Positions 50,892 to 59,112 of a DNA stretch of 64,000 bases are shown in pieces; positions within the stretch are counted from its first letter, which is position 1, and each line of letters begins with the position of its first letter. The notes below the pieces were generated by a model, which saw only the letters and a list, made by a program, of their open reading frames with translations, made no database searches and had not been told where the DNA came from. Source of the stretch: Pseudacidovorax intermedius (GTDB lineage Bacteria; Pseudomonadota; Gammaproteobacteria; Burkholderiales; Burkholderiaceae_C); contig NZ_LDSL01000038.1 in the NCBI RefSeq assembly GCF_001476815.1, positions 33,431 through 97,430 of the forward strand, read 5' to 3'. Made by a program: the position numbers and the translations under genes.

Positions 50892-51150
50892 ATGGCGGGG
50901 TCCATCATTGGCCCAAGGGGCTCCGGCAAGCGCTGGCTGGCGTGCGCGCTGGCCCAGCAGACCTGCCGGCGGGGGCAGTCGGCGCTGTACCTGCGCGTGC
51001 CGCGATCGGCCGAGGAACTGCGCTCCTGCACGGCAAGGAGGGGTTCCCCACATGGCTGGCGAGTCTGGAGCGCATTGAAGTGCTGGTGCTCGACGACTGG
51101 GCAAGCAGCAACGCCTCAGCCTCAGGGGCGACTCGCTGCGCCACACGGCG
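50892..51150 (+). pseudogene. Remnant of an IS21-family istB helper ATPase gene
   Basis: One frame from 50892 reads SIIGPRGSGKRWLACALAQQTCRRGQSALYLRVPRSAEEL, the Walker A region of IstB, written here in two pieces: SIIGPRGSGKRWLACALAQ and QTCRRGQSALYLRVPR. The homology continues in another frame near 51040 with FPTWLASLERIEVLVLDDWAS, the Walker B region. The N-terminal third and everything after Walker B are missing or scrambled, and Walker A has R for the conserved T (GSGKR). It is a frameshifted, truncated fossil, not a functional gene. Confidence 0.75.
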
Positions 51151-51251
51151 GGCAGCGCCCTGGCCCCACGACGAGGGTGGCCCCGAAAAGACCCAGTGGG
51201 CCCCAAAACTATATTGACTACGCGCAACCCACCTCGATTGCCTCGGGCCGT

Positions 51252-51288
51252 TCACGATCCCGAAATCAGTGGTCAGGATCACCGAAAT
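51252..51288. repeat. Tandem repeats typical of an IS21-family terminus
   Basis: Two near copies, TCACGATCCCGAAAT (51252-51266) and TCAGGATCACCGAAAT (51273-51288), are 21 bp apart and end near ATACGCA. IS21-family elements carry such multiple short repeats at their ends. Together with the istB remnant this marks a decayed insertion of which the transposase gene istA is gone. Confidence 0.6.
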
Positions 51289-51294
51289 ACGCAG

Positions 51295-51560
51295 CGAGCC
51301 ACAGGTAATCCAAGGAAGCCTCTCTTGGCTGCCGCTCCCTTTGTGCAGCGATTACTCCGGCGAGGCACTGGGCCTTGAGCTTGGCCTAGTGGGAATCCTT
51401 GGTTCCAACGAAGACACGCTGTTCTCTTGTGGCGCCAGAGGCACAGATGGTGAGCCGAAAGTAAAAGACGCCGTGGCGAAACCGGGCGAGGTGCGAAGCG
51501 AGCTTCAACGAGGTGATCCAAGAAAGTGGGACGCCGTCGTGGGACACCTGGGTCGGGCAC
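51295..51560. other. Stretch without recognisable gene between the IS relic and tRNA-Ala
   Basis: This stretch is noticeably less GC-rich than the surroundings. The open frames here are short, have no ribosome site and no family resemblance, and the one ending at 51661 runs through the tRNA complement. I see no promoter or RNA structure. It may be leftover foreign DNA at the edge of the accessory region. Confidence 0.5.
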
Positions 51561-51588
51561 AAAAAAACCCGTCGAAGATCAACGGGTT
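51561..51588 (-). terminator. Terminator of the tRNA-Ala gene
   Basis: On the minus strand AACCCGT/ACGGGTT (51566-51572, 51582-51588) forms a stem followed by a run of seven T (51561-51567 complement). It lies 9 bases beyond the CCA end of the tRNA, as expected for a single-gene tRNA transcript. Confidence 0.88.
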
Positions 51589-51596
51589 AGATCTGT

Positions 51597-51672
<76 letters not shown>

Positions 51673-51686
51673 AACGCAATCGCGCG

Positions 51687-51692
51687 ATTATA
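51687..51692 (-). promoter_or_regulatory. -10 box of the tRNA-Ala gene
   Basis: There is a perfect TATAAT on the minus strand 14 bases before the tRNA 5' end, flanked by GC-rich sequence resembling a discriminator. The -35 would fall at the very end of guaC (TTGATG at 51712-51717, spacing 19). The tRNA can thus be transcribed independently of guaC. Confidence 0.75.
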
Positions 51693-51708
51693 GGCGCGCG
51701 ACGGGGCT

Positions 51709-52686
51709 TCACATCAAGAGGTGCTCGCCGGCGTTGTCGCCGCCCAGGATCACGTAGTTGACCTTGCGGATGTCCATGAGCTGCTTGCCGCCGGCATAGC
51801 TCACGGCGCTCTGCAGGTCTTCCTGCATCTCGCGCAAGGTGCCTTCCCAGGTGCCGCGCACCGGCTCCAGGATGCGCTTGCCTTCGACGTGCTTGTATTC
51901 GCCCTTGTTGAAGTCCGAGGCCGAGCCGAAGTATTCCTTGTAGCGCTTGCCGTCCACCTCCACCGTCTCGCCCGGGCTTTCCTCAAGACCGGCGAGCAGG
52001 GAGCCGATCATCACCATCGTGGCGCCGAAACGGATGCTCTTGGCGATGTCGCCGTGCTCGCGGATGCCGCCGTCGGCAATGATGGGCTTGGACGCCACGC
52101 GGGCGCACCACTTGAGCGCCGACAGCTGCCAGCCGCCCGTGCCGAAGCCGGTCTTGAGCTTGGTGATGCACACCTTGCCGGGACCGATGCCCACCTTGGT
52201 GGCGTCGGCGCCCCAGTTCTCCAGGTCGATCACGGCCTCGGGCGTGCCCACGTTGCCGGCGATCACGAAGGTCTGCGGCAGCTTCTGCTTGAGGTAGCCG
52301 ATCATGCGCTGCACGCTGTCGGCATGCCCATGGGCGATGTCGATGGTCACGTAGTCGGGCACCAGGCCTTCGGCCGCCATGGCGTCGACGGTGCGGTAGT
52401 CGGCGTCCTTGACACCCAGCGAGATCGACGCGAAGGCGCCCTGCGACTTCATCCGGCGCGTGAAGGCCAGGTTGTCCAGGTCGAAGCGGTGCATCACGTA
52501 GAAGTAGCCGTTCTGCGCCAGCCACAGGCAGCGGGCCTCGTCGATGACGGTCTTCATGTTGGCGGGCACCACCGGCAGCTTGAAGCGGCGGCTGCCGAGT
52601 TGCACCGTGGTGTCGCATTCCGCACGGCTCTCCACGCGGCATTTGCGCGGCAAGAGCAGAACGTTGTCGTAATCGAAGATCTGCAT
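51709..52686 (-). CDS. guaC: GMP reductase
   Basis: This 325-residue IMPDH/GMPR-family TIM barrel has [16 protein letters not shown] at the start, [11 protein letters not shown], the catalytic loop [20 protein letters not shown] (Cys nucleophile) and [30 protein letters not shown]. The short length without CBS domains and the GPGKVCITK loop match the GuaC type of Firmicutes and some betaproteobacteria. It converts GMP to IMP with NADPH in purine salvage. ATG at 52686 is chosen on the conserved N-terminus; the frame stays open further upstream without similarity. Confidence 0.93.
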   Translation of the reverse strand: MQIFDYDNVLLLPRKCRVESRAECDTTVQLGSRRFKLPVVPANMKTVIDEARCLWLAQNGYFYVMHRFDLDNLAFTRRMKSQGAFASISLGVKDADYRTVDAMAAEGLVPDYVTIDIAHGHADSVQRMIGYLKQKLPQTFVIAGNVGTPEAVIDLENWGADATKVGIGPGKVCITKLKTGFGTGGWQLSALKWCARVASKPIIADGGIREHGDIAKSIRFGATMVMIGSLLAGLEESPGETVEVDGKRYKEYFGSASDFNKGEYKHVEGKRILEPVRGTWEGTLREMQEDLQSAVSYAGGKQLMDIRKVNYVILGGDNAGEHLLM

Positions 52687-52781
52687 GGCAGTCCAGGCTC
52701 CGGGAATCGTGGTTGAACGAAAAGGATGAGCGCTTGGCCTGGCCGGTCGTCCTGTGCCGCCGCCATCGAAAGGCAGGGCAC

Positions 52782-52814
52782 AAAAAAACCGGGCGCAAGA
52801 ATCTTGGGCCCGGT
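52782..52814 (-). terminator. Terminator of the OmpW gene at 52910
   Basis: On the minus strand ACCGGGC/GCCCGGT (52788-52794, 52808-52814), with an inner CAAG/CTTG pairing, is followed by a run of T (52782-52788 complement). It separates the OmpW gene from guaC, which is read in the same direction. Confidence 0.85.
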
Positions 52815-52909
52815 GATTGAGTGTAGGCGTGCCCCCCGCGGGGCGACCTACGGATTGGCGTATAGCCTCTATAAACGCAAGGTTGTGGGGCCTGCGCGCC
52901 CCGGCAGGG

Positions 52910-53572
52910 TCAGAAGCGGTAGCCGATGCCCACGCCGACAAGCCACGGATCGATCTTCACCTTCGAGACGGTCTGCCAGCCCAGGCGGACGTCCGAGTCG
53001 ATCTTGACCTTCTTGACGTCGACGTTCAGGAACCACTGGGGCGCGAGCTTGATGTCCAGGCCGGCGCCGAGGGCCAGGCCCACGCTGCTCCTGTCGAGCG
53101 AGAGCGCACCGACGGTCGGCACGTTGAGGTTCACGGAACCGATGCGCGTGTAGTTGAGGCCCACGCCGGCGTAGGGCCGGAAAGTGCCTTCGGGCAGGAA
53201 GTGGTACTGCAGCATCAGCGTGGGCGGCAGGTGCTTGAAGCTGCCGATGTCCACCGGGCCGCCCAGGGCGCTCTGCTGCACGGTCACGCGCTGCTTCTGC
53301 GGCACGGTGAGCACCAGTTCGGCGGCGATGTTGGGCGTGAAGAAGTAGCTCACGTCCAGCTCGGGAATGGTCTTGGCGTCGACGTGGATGGCATCGGCGG
53401 GCACGAGCAGCGACGGGATGGCGCTGGACTTGTCGGCCGGGTCGAGCCGCACGGCGCGTGCGCGCACGAGCCAGGGGCCTTCGGGGGCCGAAGCGCTCTG
53501 GGCGAGGGCGCCGCCGCTCAGCAGCGCGGCAAGGAGGAGGGAGGTGCCCCGGAGGGCGAACAGTCTGGACAT
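52910..53572 (-). CDS. OmpW-family outer membrane protein
   Basis: This 220-residue protein has a signal peptide ([24 protein letters not shown]) and then an OmpW-type barrel: [14 protein letters not shown], the family motif [48 protein letters not shown] and the terminal VGVGIGYRF. It forms a small pore for hydrophobic solutes. The Met at 53572 is chosen because the signal peptide begins there; the frame is open 24 codons further. It is more typical of chromosomal OmpW than the cluster paralogue at 40918. Confidence 0.92.
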   Translation of the reverse strand: MSRLFALRGTSLLLAALLSGGALAQSASAPEGPWLVRARAVRLDPADKSSAIPSLLVPADAIHVDAKTIPELDVSYFFTPNIAAELVLTVPQKQRVTVQQSALGGPVDIGSFKHLPPTLMLQYHFLPEGTFRPYAGVGLNYTRIGSVNLNVPTVGALSLDRSSVGLALGAGLDIKLAPQWFLNVDVKKVKIDSDVRLGWQTVSKVKIDPWLVGVGIGYRF

Positions 53573-53782
53573 GCGTTCTGCGCTGGTTGTGAAAGCCAGG
53601 CCAGTGTGGGCCGCGCGCGGCCCCGGGATGTTGATGCGGCGCAAGCGCGCAAAGCCGCGGGAAGCCCACTGCCGCTTGCTTGATCCAGGTCATGCATGCC
53701 TGGGCCGCGCTTCGCACAATGCCTTCGCGGCCCGTGATGGGCGGGCCGCCCGTGACTTCAACCGCATCCCGAAAGACTCTCC

Positions 53783-54235
53783 ATGCCGTCTCGCTTCCTC
53801 GTCGCCGCAGCACTCCTGGCGGCCCTTTCCGCCCCCCTCCATGCCGCCGACTGCAGCGTGCAGATCGACGGCAACGACGCCATGCAGTTCAACAAGACCG
53901 CCATCGACGTGCCCAAGGCCTGCAAGAGCTTCACCGTGCAGCTCAGGCACGCCGGCAAGATGCCCAAGGCCGCGATGGGCCACAACTGGGTGCTGGCGAA
54001 GACCGCCGACGTGCAGGCCGTGGCCAACGACGGCATCGCCGCCGGCCTGGACAAGCAGTACGTCAAGCCCGGCGACGCCCGCGTGATCGCCCACACCAGG
54101 GTCGTGGGCGGCGGCGAGAGCGATTCGGTGGCCGTGGACGTGAGCAAGCTCAAGGCCGGCGAGAGCTACACCTTCTTCTGCTCCTTCCCGGGCCACTCTG
54201 GCGTCATGAAGGGCAGCTTCGCCCTGGCCAGGTAA
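53783..54235 (+). CDS. azu: Azurin
   Basis: This 150-residue periplasmic blue copper protein has a signal peptide of about 21 residues ending LSAPLHA. The mature chain starts [16 protein letters not shown] with the conserved disulfide cysteines. The copper ligands are His in MGHNWVL and Cys, His and Met in [14 protein letters not shown]. It shuttles electrons between cytochromes and reductases. It is a single gene, followed by a GC-rich hairpin (54247-54266). Confidence 0.97.
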   Translation: MPSRFLVAAALLAALSAPLHAADCSVQIDGNDAMQFNKTAIDVPKACKSFTVQLRHAGKMPKAAMGHNWVLAKTADVQAVANDGIAAGLDKQYVKPGDARVIAHTRVVGGGESDSVAVDVSKLKAGESYTFFCSFPGHSGVMKGSFALAR

Positions 54236-54246
54236 GCAGCCCTGCG

Positions 54247-54266
54247 CGGGGCCGGCGCAGGCCCCG
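54247..54266. terminator. Hairpin between azurin and uvrD
   Basis: A CGGGGCC/GGCCCCG stem of 7 bp with a 6-base loop lies 11 bases after the azurin stop. No T-run follows, so termination efficiency is uncertain. It also lies just upstream of the uvrD -10 box. Confidence 0.45.
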
Positions 54267-54271
54267 CTTCC

Positions 54272-54277
54272 TACAAT
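54272..54277 (+). promoter_or_regulatory. -10 box of uvrD, six bases before its ATG
   Basis: TACAAT (5 of 6 consensus) is followed by six bases and then the ATG. Transcription would start at or within one or two bases of the ATG, so the mRNA is probably leaderless. No ribosome site is present in this interval. Confidence 0.6.
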
Positions 54278-54283
54278 CGGCGG

Positions 54284-56689
54284 ATGTCCTTTCCTGGCCC
54301 CCACGCCGAGCCGACGGCGGCCGACTCCCCCCTTCTTGCCAACCTCAACGACGAGCAGCGTGCGGCCGTCACGCTGCCCGAGGGGCATTCGCTCATCCTG
54401 GCGGGCGCCGGTTCCGGCAAGACGCGCGTGCTCACCACGCGCATCGCCTGGCTGATCTCCACCGGCCAGGTCTCGCCTGGCGGCGTGCTGGCTGTCACCT
54501 TCACCAACAAGGCCGCCAAGGAAATGATGACGCGCCTGACGGCGCTGCTGCCCGTCAACGTGCGCGGCATGTGGATCGGCACCTTCCACGGCCTGTGCAA
54601 CCGCTTCCTGCGCGCGCACTGGAAGCTGGCCAACCTGCCGCAGAGCTTCCAGATCCTGGACACGCAGGACCAGCTGTCGGCCATCAAGCGGCTGATGAAG
54701 CAGTTCAACGTCGACGACGAGCGCTTTCCGGCCAAGCAGACGCAATGGTTCATCGCCGGCGCCAAGGAAGACGGCCTGCGCCCCGGCGACATGCAGGCCC
54801 GCGGCGAGGACGACCGCAAGAAGATCGAGCTCTATGCGCTGTACGAAGAGCAGTGCCAGCGTGAGGGCGTGGTCGACTTCGGCGAGCTGATGCTGCGCAG
54901 CTACGAACTGCTGCGCGACAACGACGCGGTGCGCGAGCACTACCAGCGGCGCTTCCGCCACATCCTGATCGACGAGTTCCAGGACACCAACCGCCTGCAG
55001 TACGCCTGGATCAAGATGCTGGCCGGCCACACCGATGCGCTGGGCCATTTCACGTCCGGCGGCAACAGCGTGCTGGCGGTGGGCGACGACGACCAGAGCA
55101 TCTATGCCTTCCGCGGCGCGCGCGTGGGCAACATGAGCGACTTCGTGCGCGAGTTCGACGTGCAGCACCAGATCAAGCTGGAGCGCAATTACCGCAGCTT
55201 CAGCAACATCCTGGATTCGGCCAACGCCCTCATCAGCCACAACAAGAAGCGCCTGGGCAAGAACCTGCGCACCGACCAGGGCCCGGGCGAGCCGGTGCGC
55301 GTCTACGAGGCGCCGAGTGACTTTGCCGAGGCGCAGTGGATGGTCGAGGAAATGCGCCAGCTGGTGCGCGACGACGTCGAGCGCAAGGAGATCGCCGTGC
55401 TCTACCGCAGCAATGCGCAGAGCCGGGTGATCGAAACGGCGCTGTTCAACGCCGGCATGCCCTACCGCGTGTACGGCGGCCTGCGCTTCTTCGAGCGGGC
55501 CGAGATCAAGCACGTGCTGGCCTACCTGCGCCTGCTGGAGAACGCGGACGACGACACGAGCTTCCTGCGGGTCGTGAACTTTCCACCGCGGGGCATCGGC
55601 GCGCGCAGCATCGAGCAGCTGCAGGACGCGGCGCGCAGCCGCGGCGTGCCGCTCACCAAGGCCGTGGAAGGCCTGCCGGGCAAGGCCGGCGCCAACCTGG
55701 GGGCCTTCGTGGCCAAGATCGACGTCATGCGGGAGCAGACGCAGGGCCTGTCGCTCAAGGAGATCGTCGAAGTGGTGCTGGAGGCCAGCGGCCTGGTCGA
55801 GCATTACAAGGCCGACCGCGAGGGCGAGGACCGGCTGGAGAACCTGGAGGAACTGGTCAACGCCGCCGAGGCCTTCGTCACGCAGGAGGGCTTCGGCCGC
55901 GACGCCGTCGCCTTGCCCGTGGACGAACTGCGCCAGAGCGCCGTCAGCCAGGGTCTGGACCCCAACCTGCCGGTGCTGGACGACCCGCTCGCGCCCGACG
56001 CCGACACCGGCGAGACGCTGAGCCCGCTGGCCGCCTTCCTCACCCACGCCGCGCTGGAATCGGGCGACAACCAGGCCCAGGCCGGCCAGGACGCCGTGCA
56101 GCTGATGACGGTGCATGCCGCCAAGGGCCTGGAGTTCGACTGCGTGTTCATCACCGGCATGGAAGAGGGCCTGTTCCCGCACGAGAACTCGATGAGCGAC
56201 TTCGAGGGCCTGGAGGAGGAGCGGCGGCTGATGTACGTGGCCATCACCCGCGCGCGGCGCCGGCTGTACCTGAGCCATTCGCAGACGCGCCTGCTGCACG
56301 GCCAGACGCGCTACAACCTGCGCAGCCGCTTCTTCGACGAGCTGCCGGAAGAGGCGCTCAAGTGGCTGACGCCCAAGCAGTCGGGTTTCGGCCACTTCGC
56401 CGGCAGCGGCGCGGGCGGCGGTGCGCGCAGCAGCAGCGGCGGCTTCGGCGGCTTCTCGTCCTCGGGCTACGGCGGCAGCGGCAGCCCGGCGCCCGCCCCG
56501 GTGCCGCAGCGCGCGGCGCCGTCGCACGGCCTGCGCTCCGGCATGCAGGTCTTCCACAACAAGTTCGGCGAAGGCACGGTGACGGCACTGGAAGGCAGTG
56601 GGGACGACGCCCGCGCCCAGGTCAAGTTCAACCGCCACGGCATCAAGTGGCTGGCGCTGAGCGTGGCCAAGCTCACGCCCGTCGAGTGA
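54284..56689 (+). CDS. uvrD: UvrD/PcrA-type DNA helicase II
   Basis: This 801-residue superfamily 1A helicase starts with LANLNDEQRAAVTLPEG (Q motif) and Walker A AGAGSGKTRVL. It then has FTNKAAKEMMTRL, TFHGLCNRFLR, the DEFQDTN Walker B, GDDDQSIYAFRGA, the LERNYRS motif, VQLMTVHAAKGLEFD and VAITRARRRLYL. A Gly/Ser-rich linker leads to a C-terminal Tudor-like segment (GMQVFHNKFGEGTVTALEG) as in UvrD. It unwinds DNA in nucleotide excision and mismatch repair. The start matches the family and lies directly behind a -10 box. Confidence 0.96.
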   Translation: MSFPGPHAEPTAADSPLLANLNDEQRAAVTLPEGHSLILAGAGSGKTRVLTTRIAWLISTGQVSPGGVLAVTFTNKAAKEMMTRLTALLPVNVRGMWIGTFHGLCNRFLRAHWKLANLPQSFQILDTQDQLSAIKRLMKQFNVDDERFPAKQTQWFIAGAKEDGLRPGDMQARGEDDRKKIELYALYEEQCQREGVVDFGELMLRSYELLRDNDAVREHYQRRFRHILIDEFQDTNRLQYAWIKMLAGHTDALGHFTSGGNSVLAVGDDDQSIYAFRGARVGNMSDFVREFDVQHQIKLERNYRSFSNILDSANALISHNKKRLGKNLRTDQGPGEPVRVYEAPSDFAEAQWMVEEMRQLVRDDVERKEIAVLYRSNAQSRVIETALFNAGMPYRVYGGLRFFERAEIKHVLAYLRLLENADDDTSFLRVVNFPPRGIGARSIEQLQDAARSRGVPLTKAVEGLPGKAGANLGAFVAKIDVMREQTQGLSLKEIVEVVLEASGLVEHYKADREGEDRLENLEELVNAAEAFVTQEGFGRDAVALPVDELRQSAVSQGLDPNLPVLDDPLAPDADTGETLSPLAAFLTHAALESGDNQAQAGQDAVQLMTVHAAKGLEFDCVFITGMEEGLFPHENSMSDFEGLEEERRLMYVAITRARRRLYLSHSQTRLLHGQTRYNLRSRFFDELPEEALKWLTPKQSGFGHFAGSGAGGGARSSSGGFGGFSSSGYGGSGSPAPAPVPQRAAPSHGLRSGMQVFHNKFGEGTVTALEGSGDDARAQVKFNRHGIKWLALSVAKLTPVE

Positions 56690-56710
56690 GGCGGAGGGCG
56701 CGACGCGCCC

Positions 56711-57508
56711 TCAGTCCACGCTGAAGCTGTCCCTGAAGGTGAACCAGGCGGAGGCCAGGAAGGCCGCCGAGAGCAGGAAGGATCCGCCCACCATCACCGC
56801 CATGCCCAGGGCACTCGCGCCGCTCACGGCCATCAGCAGCGACGCCGCCAGGCTCATCAGCAGGCTGATCGCCAGCACCACGCCGCCCCAGGCCAGGCCG
56901 TAGAGCGTCATGGCGCCCATGTTGCGCCAGCAGGCCACCAGGCTGAAGAAGATGCTCTTGACCGGCGTCACGCCATGCCAGTGCACCAGCGCCGGCGCAT
57001 GCCAGAAGGCCATCGCCACCGGCACATAGAACAGCAGCCGGGCCAGCACGGCGATCTGGAAACCGGTGCTTTGCACCACCGCGGCCTGCGGCGCGCCGTC
57101 GTCGCCGAAGGCGCCGTCGAAGGGGTCGCCGAAGACCAGCGTGGCCAGCCCGCCGGCCGCCAGCGCGCTCAGCGCATAGAGCAGCCCCAGCACCGCCAGC
57201 GGCTTGGCCTGCGCACGCACGGCCTGAAGCGCCTGCAGGAAGATGCCGGCCGACGCCGCGCGGCCAGCGGCGGCGTCGGCCCGGCCGTTCACGGTGCGCT
57301 CGCTGGCCACCATGAGGGCCAGCGTGGTCGCCGGGCCCAGGGCCACGGCCAGCGGCCCGCCGACGAGCGGCAGCACCGACAGCATGGCGATCGCCGACAT
57401 GAACAGCATGAACAGCGAGAAGAAGGCCATCGGCTGGCTGCGGAAGGCGCGCAGGCCCTCGCGCATCCACTGGACGCCGGTGCGGGGCGAGACGATTTGG
57501 AGTTTCAT
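56711..57508 (-). CDS. BPSS1780-like integral membrane protein
   Basis: This 265-residue protein has about six hydrophobic segments and the family opening LQIVSPRTGVQWMREGLRAFRSQPMAFFSLF. PLVGGPLAVALGPATTLALMVASERTVNG follows, and the end is AFLASAWFTFRDSFSVD. The family is common in Burkholderiales and has no assigned function. It is the last gene of a minus-strand group with thrB and the DUF2782-like gene and is convergent with uvrD (21-bp gap). Confidence 0.85.
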   Translation of the reverse strand: MKLQIVSPRTGVQWMREGLRAFRSQPMAFFSLFMLFMSAIAMLSVLPLVGGPLAVALGPATTLALMVASERTVNGRADAAAGRAASAGIFLQALQAVRAQAKPLAVLGLLYALSALAAGGLATLVFGDPFDGAFGDDGAPQAAVVQSTGFQIAVLARLLFYVPVAMAFWHAPALVHWHGVTPVKSIFFSLVACWRNMGAMTLYGLAWGGVVLAISLLMSLAASLLMAVSGASALGMAVMVGGSFLLSAAFLASAWFTFRDSFSVD

Positions 57509-57556
57509 GAAGGGCGTGAAGGGATCGGCCCGGCGTGGCGCAGGGCGCTCAGTCTC

Positions 57557-58609
57557 TCAGGCGTCCTGCGCTTCGGCCGTGGCTTCGGCGTGCAGGGCCA
57601 GCACCTGCGGTGCACGCAGGCGTTCGCGCAGCACGCGCTCGAAATGCGTCGGGTCGTGCGGCTTGAGCATGCTGGCCTCGCGGGGGAGGTGGAAGTCCCA
57701 CAGCCGGGAGACCCAGAAGCGCAGGGCCCCCGCGCGGAGCATGGCCGGTAGCAGTTCGCGCTCGGCCGCGTTCAGCGGCCTGCGGGCCTGGTAGGCCTCG
57801 AGCAGCGCTTCCGTGCGTGCAGCATCGGCGCGGCCGGTGGGCAGGTCGATGGCCCAGTCGTTCAGGCACACGGCCAGGTCGAAGAGCCAGGTGTCGGTGC
57901 CGGCGAAATAGAAGTCGAACACGCCGGTCATGCGCGGCAGGGTGCCGCCACGGCCGTCGTGGGCGAACATGGCGTTGTCGCGGAACAGGTCGGCATGCAC
58001 CGGCCCGCGCGGCAGCGCGGCATAGGCGGAGGACGCGGCGATGTGGTTCTGGTAGGCCAGTTCGCTGCGCAGCAACGCAGCCTGGGCCGCGTCCACATGG
58101 GGCAGCACCACGGGCACGGTGTCGTTCCACCAGGGCAGGCCGCGCAGGTTGGGTTGCTCCAGCGCATAGTCGCGGCCGGCCAGGTGCAGCTGTGCCAGCA
58201 GGTCGCCCAGCGCGCTGCAATGGTCGGCGGTGGGCGCCAGTTCGCTGCGGCCTTCCAGCTTGCGCACCACGGCGGCGGGCTTGCCGGCCACCGTGTGCAG
58301 CAGCGGGCAGGCGGACGCGGGCGCGCCGGCGTCGAAGAGGGGGCCGCCGTCGCCGGACCGTGCCGCGGGCTCGGGCACCGGCATGCCGCGGTCGGCCAGG
58401 TGCTTCATCAGGCCCAGGTAGTAGGGCAACTGCGTGGGCGTGAGACGCTCGAAGAGCGTCAGCACGTAGTCGCCGCGGTCGGTCGTGGCGAAGTAGTTGG
58501 TGTTCTCGATGCCGCCTTCGATGCCGCGCAGCGCGGTCAGCTCGCCCAGCCCCAGGCGGCGCATCAGGTCGGCCGCTTCGTCGGCCGGGACTTCGGTGAA
58601 GACCGCCAC
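57557..58609 (-). CDS. thrB: Homoserine kinase, ThrB type II
   Basis: This 350-residue APH-fold kinase starts [24 protein letters not shown] and has [25 protein letters not shown]. The catalytic [13 protein letters not shown] (Asp and Asn), [24 protein letters not shown] (metal-binding Asp) and the long helical C-terminus follow. It phosphorylates homoserine in threonine synthesis. It is read after the DUF2782-like gene with a 7-bp gap, a usual order beside polA in Comamonadaceae. Confidence 0.95.
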   Translation of the reverse strand: MAVFTEVPADEAADLMRRLGLGELTALRGIEGGIENTNYFATTDRGDYVLTLFERLTPTQLPYYLGLMKHLADRGMPVPEPAARSGDGGPLFDAGAPASACPLLHTVAGKPAAVVRKLEGRSELAPTADHCSALGDLLAQLHLAGRDYALEQPNLRGLPWWNDTVPVVLPHVDAAQAALLRSELAYQNHIAASSAYAALPRGPVHADLFRDNAMFAHDGRGGTLPRMTGVFDFYFAGTDTWLFDLAVCLNDWAIDLPTGRADAARTEALLEAYQARRPLNAAERELLPAMLRAGALRFWVSRLWDFHLPREASMLKPHDPTHFERVLRERLRAPQVLALHAEATAEAQDA

Positions 58610-58616
58610 GGGCGGC

Positions 58617-58991
58617 TCAGAACTTGAGCACGTTCCAGACGCGGGCGCCGCTGCCGGAACTGTTGCCTTCGGTGGCGCCGGCGCGCTGGCGGGTGCCGTC
58701 GGTGGGCTGGATGTCGTAGGAGGGGAGGGCCGAATCCTTGGGCTGCACGGTGATGCTCTGCGTCACGCCGCCGTAGCGCACCTCGTCGACCTTCGCGCCG
58801 CGGTCTTCGACGGTGATGTGCTCGATCTTCTGGTTGCGCCGGCCGTCCAGCGGCTGCGATTCGCCGGGGGTGGTGGACGGGGCTGCCGCCTCGGCCGGCG
58901 CGGGCGTCTGGGCGTGACCGAGGGCCGGAAGCATCGACAGGCCCGCGGCCAGCATGAAGGCGCGCAGGGGCGAAATGGTGTGGGCAGGCAT
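58617..58991 (-). CDS. Small exported protein, DUF2782-like
   Basis: This 124-residue protein has a signal peptide ([27 protein letters not shown]) and an Ala/Pro/Thr-rich linker. A conserved C-terminal part follows ([32 protein letters not shown], ending ARVWNVLKF). This layout matches the DUF2782 proteins found next to polA and thrB in beta- and gammaproteobacteria. The function is unknown. A minus-strand TACAAT (59001-59006) lies nine bases before the ATG, giving at most a very short leader. Confidence 0.8.
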   Translation of the reverse strand: MPAHTISPLRAFMLAAGLSMLPALGHAQTPAPAEAAAPSTTPGESQPLDGRRNQKIEHITVEDRGAKVDEVRYGGVTQSITVQPKDSALPSYDIQPTDGTRQRAGATEGNSSGSGARVWNVLKF

Positions 58992-59100
58992 GGTGGGGCG
59001 ATTGTAGGTGCGCGCTTCCCGCGTCGTGGCCTTGCCCTCTGTAGTCGCAGGCCGCCGCGCACCGTCGGCGCGGGCGGGCAGGCCGTGGCGCGCCGCGGGT

Positions 59101-59106
59101 GAGAAT
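59101..59106 (+). promoter_or_regulatory. Putative -10 box of polA, six bases before its ATG
   Basis: GAGAAT (4 of 6 consensus) is followed by six bases and the ATG, the same geometry as at uvrD (54272). A leaderless polA transcript is likely. No Shine-Dalgarno sequence at proper spacing would be transcribed. Confidence 0.45.
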
Positions 59107-59112
59107 GGCCGG

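Noticed and set aside
51279..51560. 93-codon minus-strand open frame next to the IS relic
   Set aside because: It has no ribosome site, no conserved motif, and ends at the tRNA terminator.
53690..56638. Minus-strand open frame of nearly 1000 codons opposite azurin and uvrD
   Set aside because: It crosses two certain plus-strand genes. The product is a His/Val/Leu/Gly-rich artefact.
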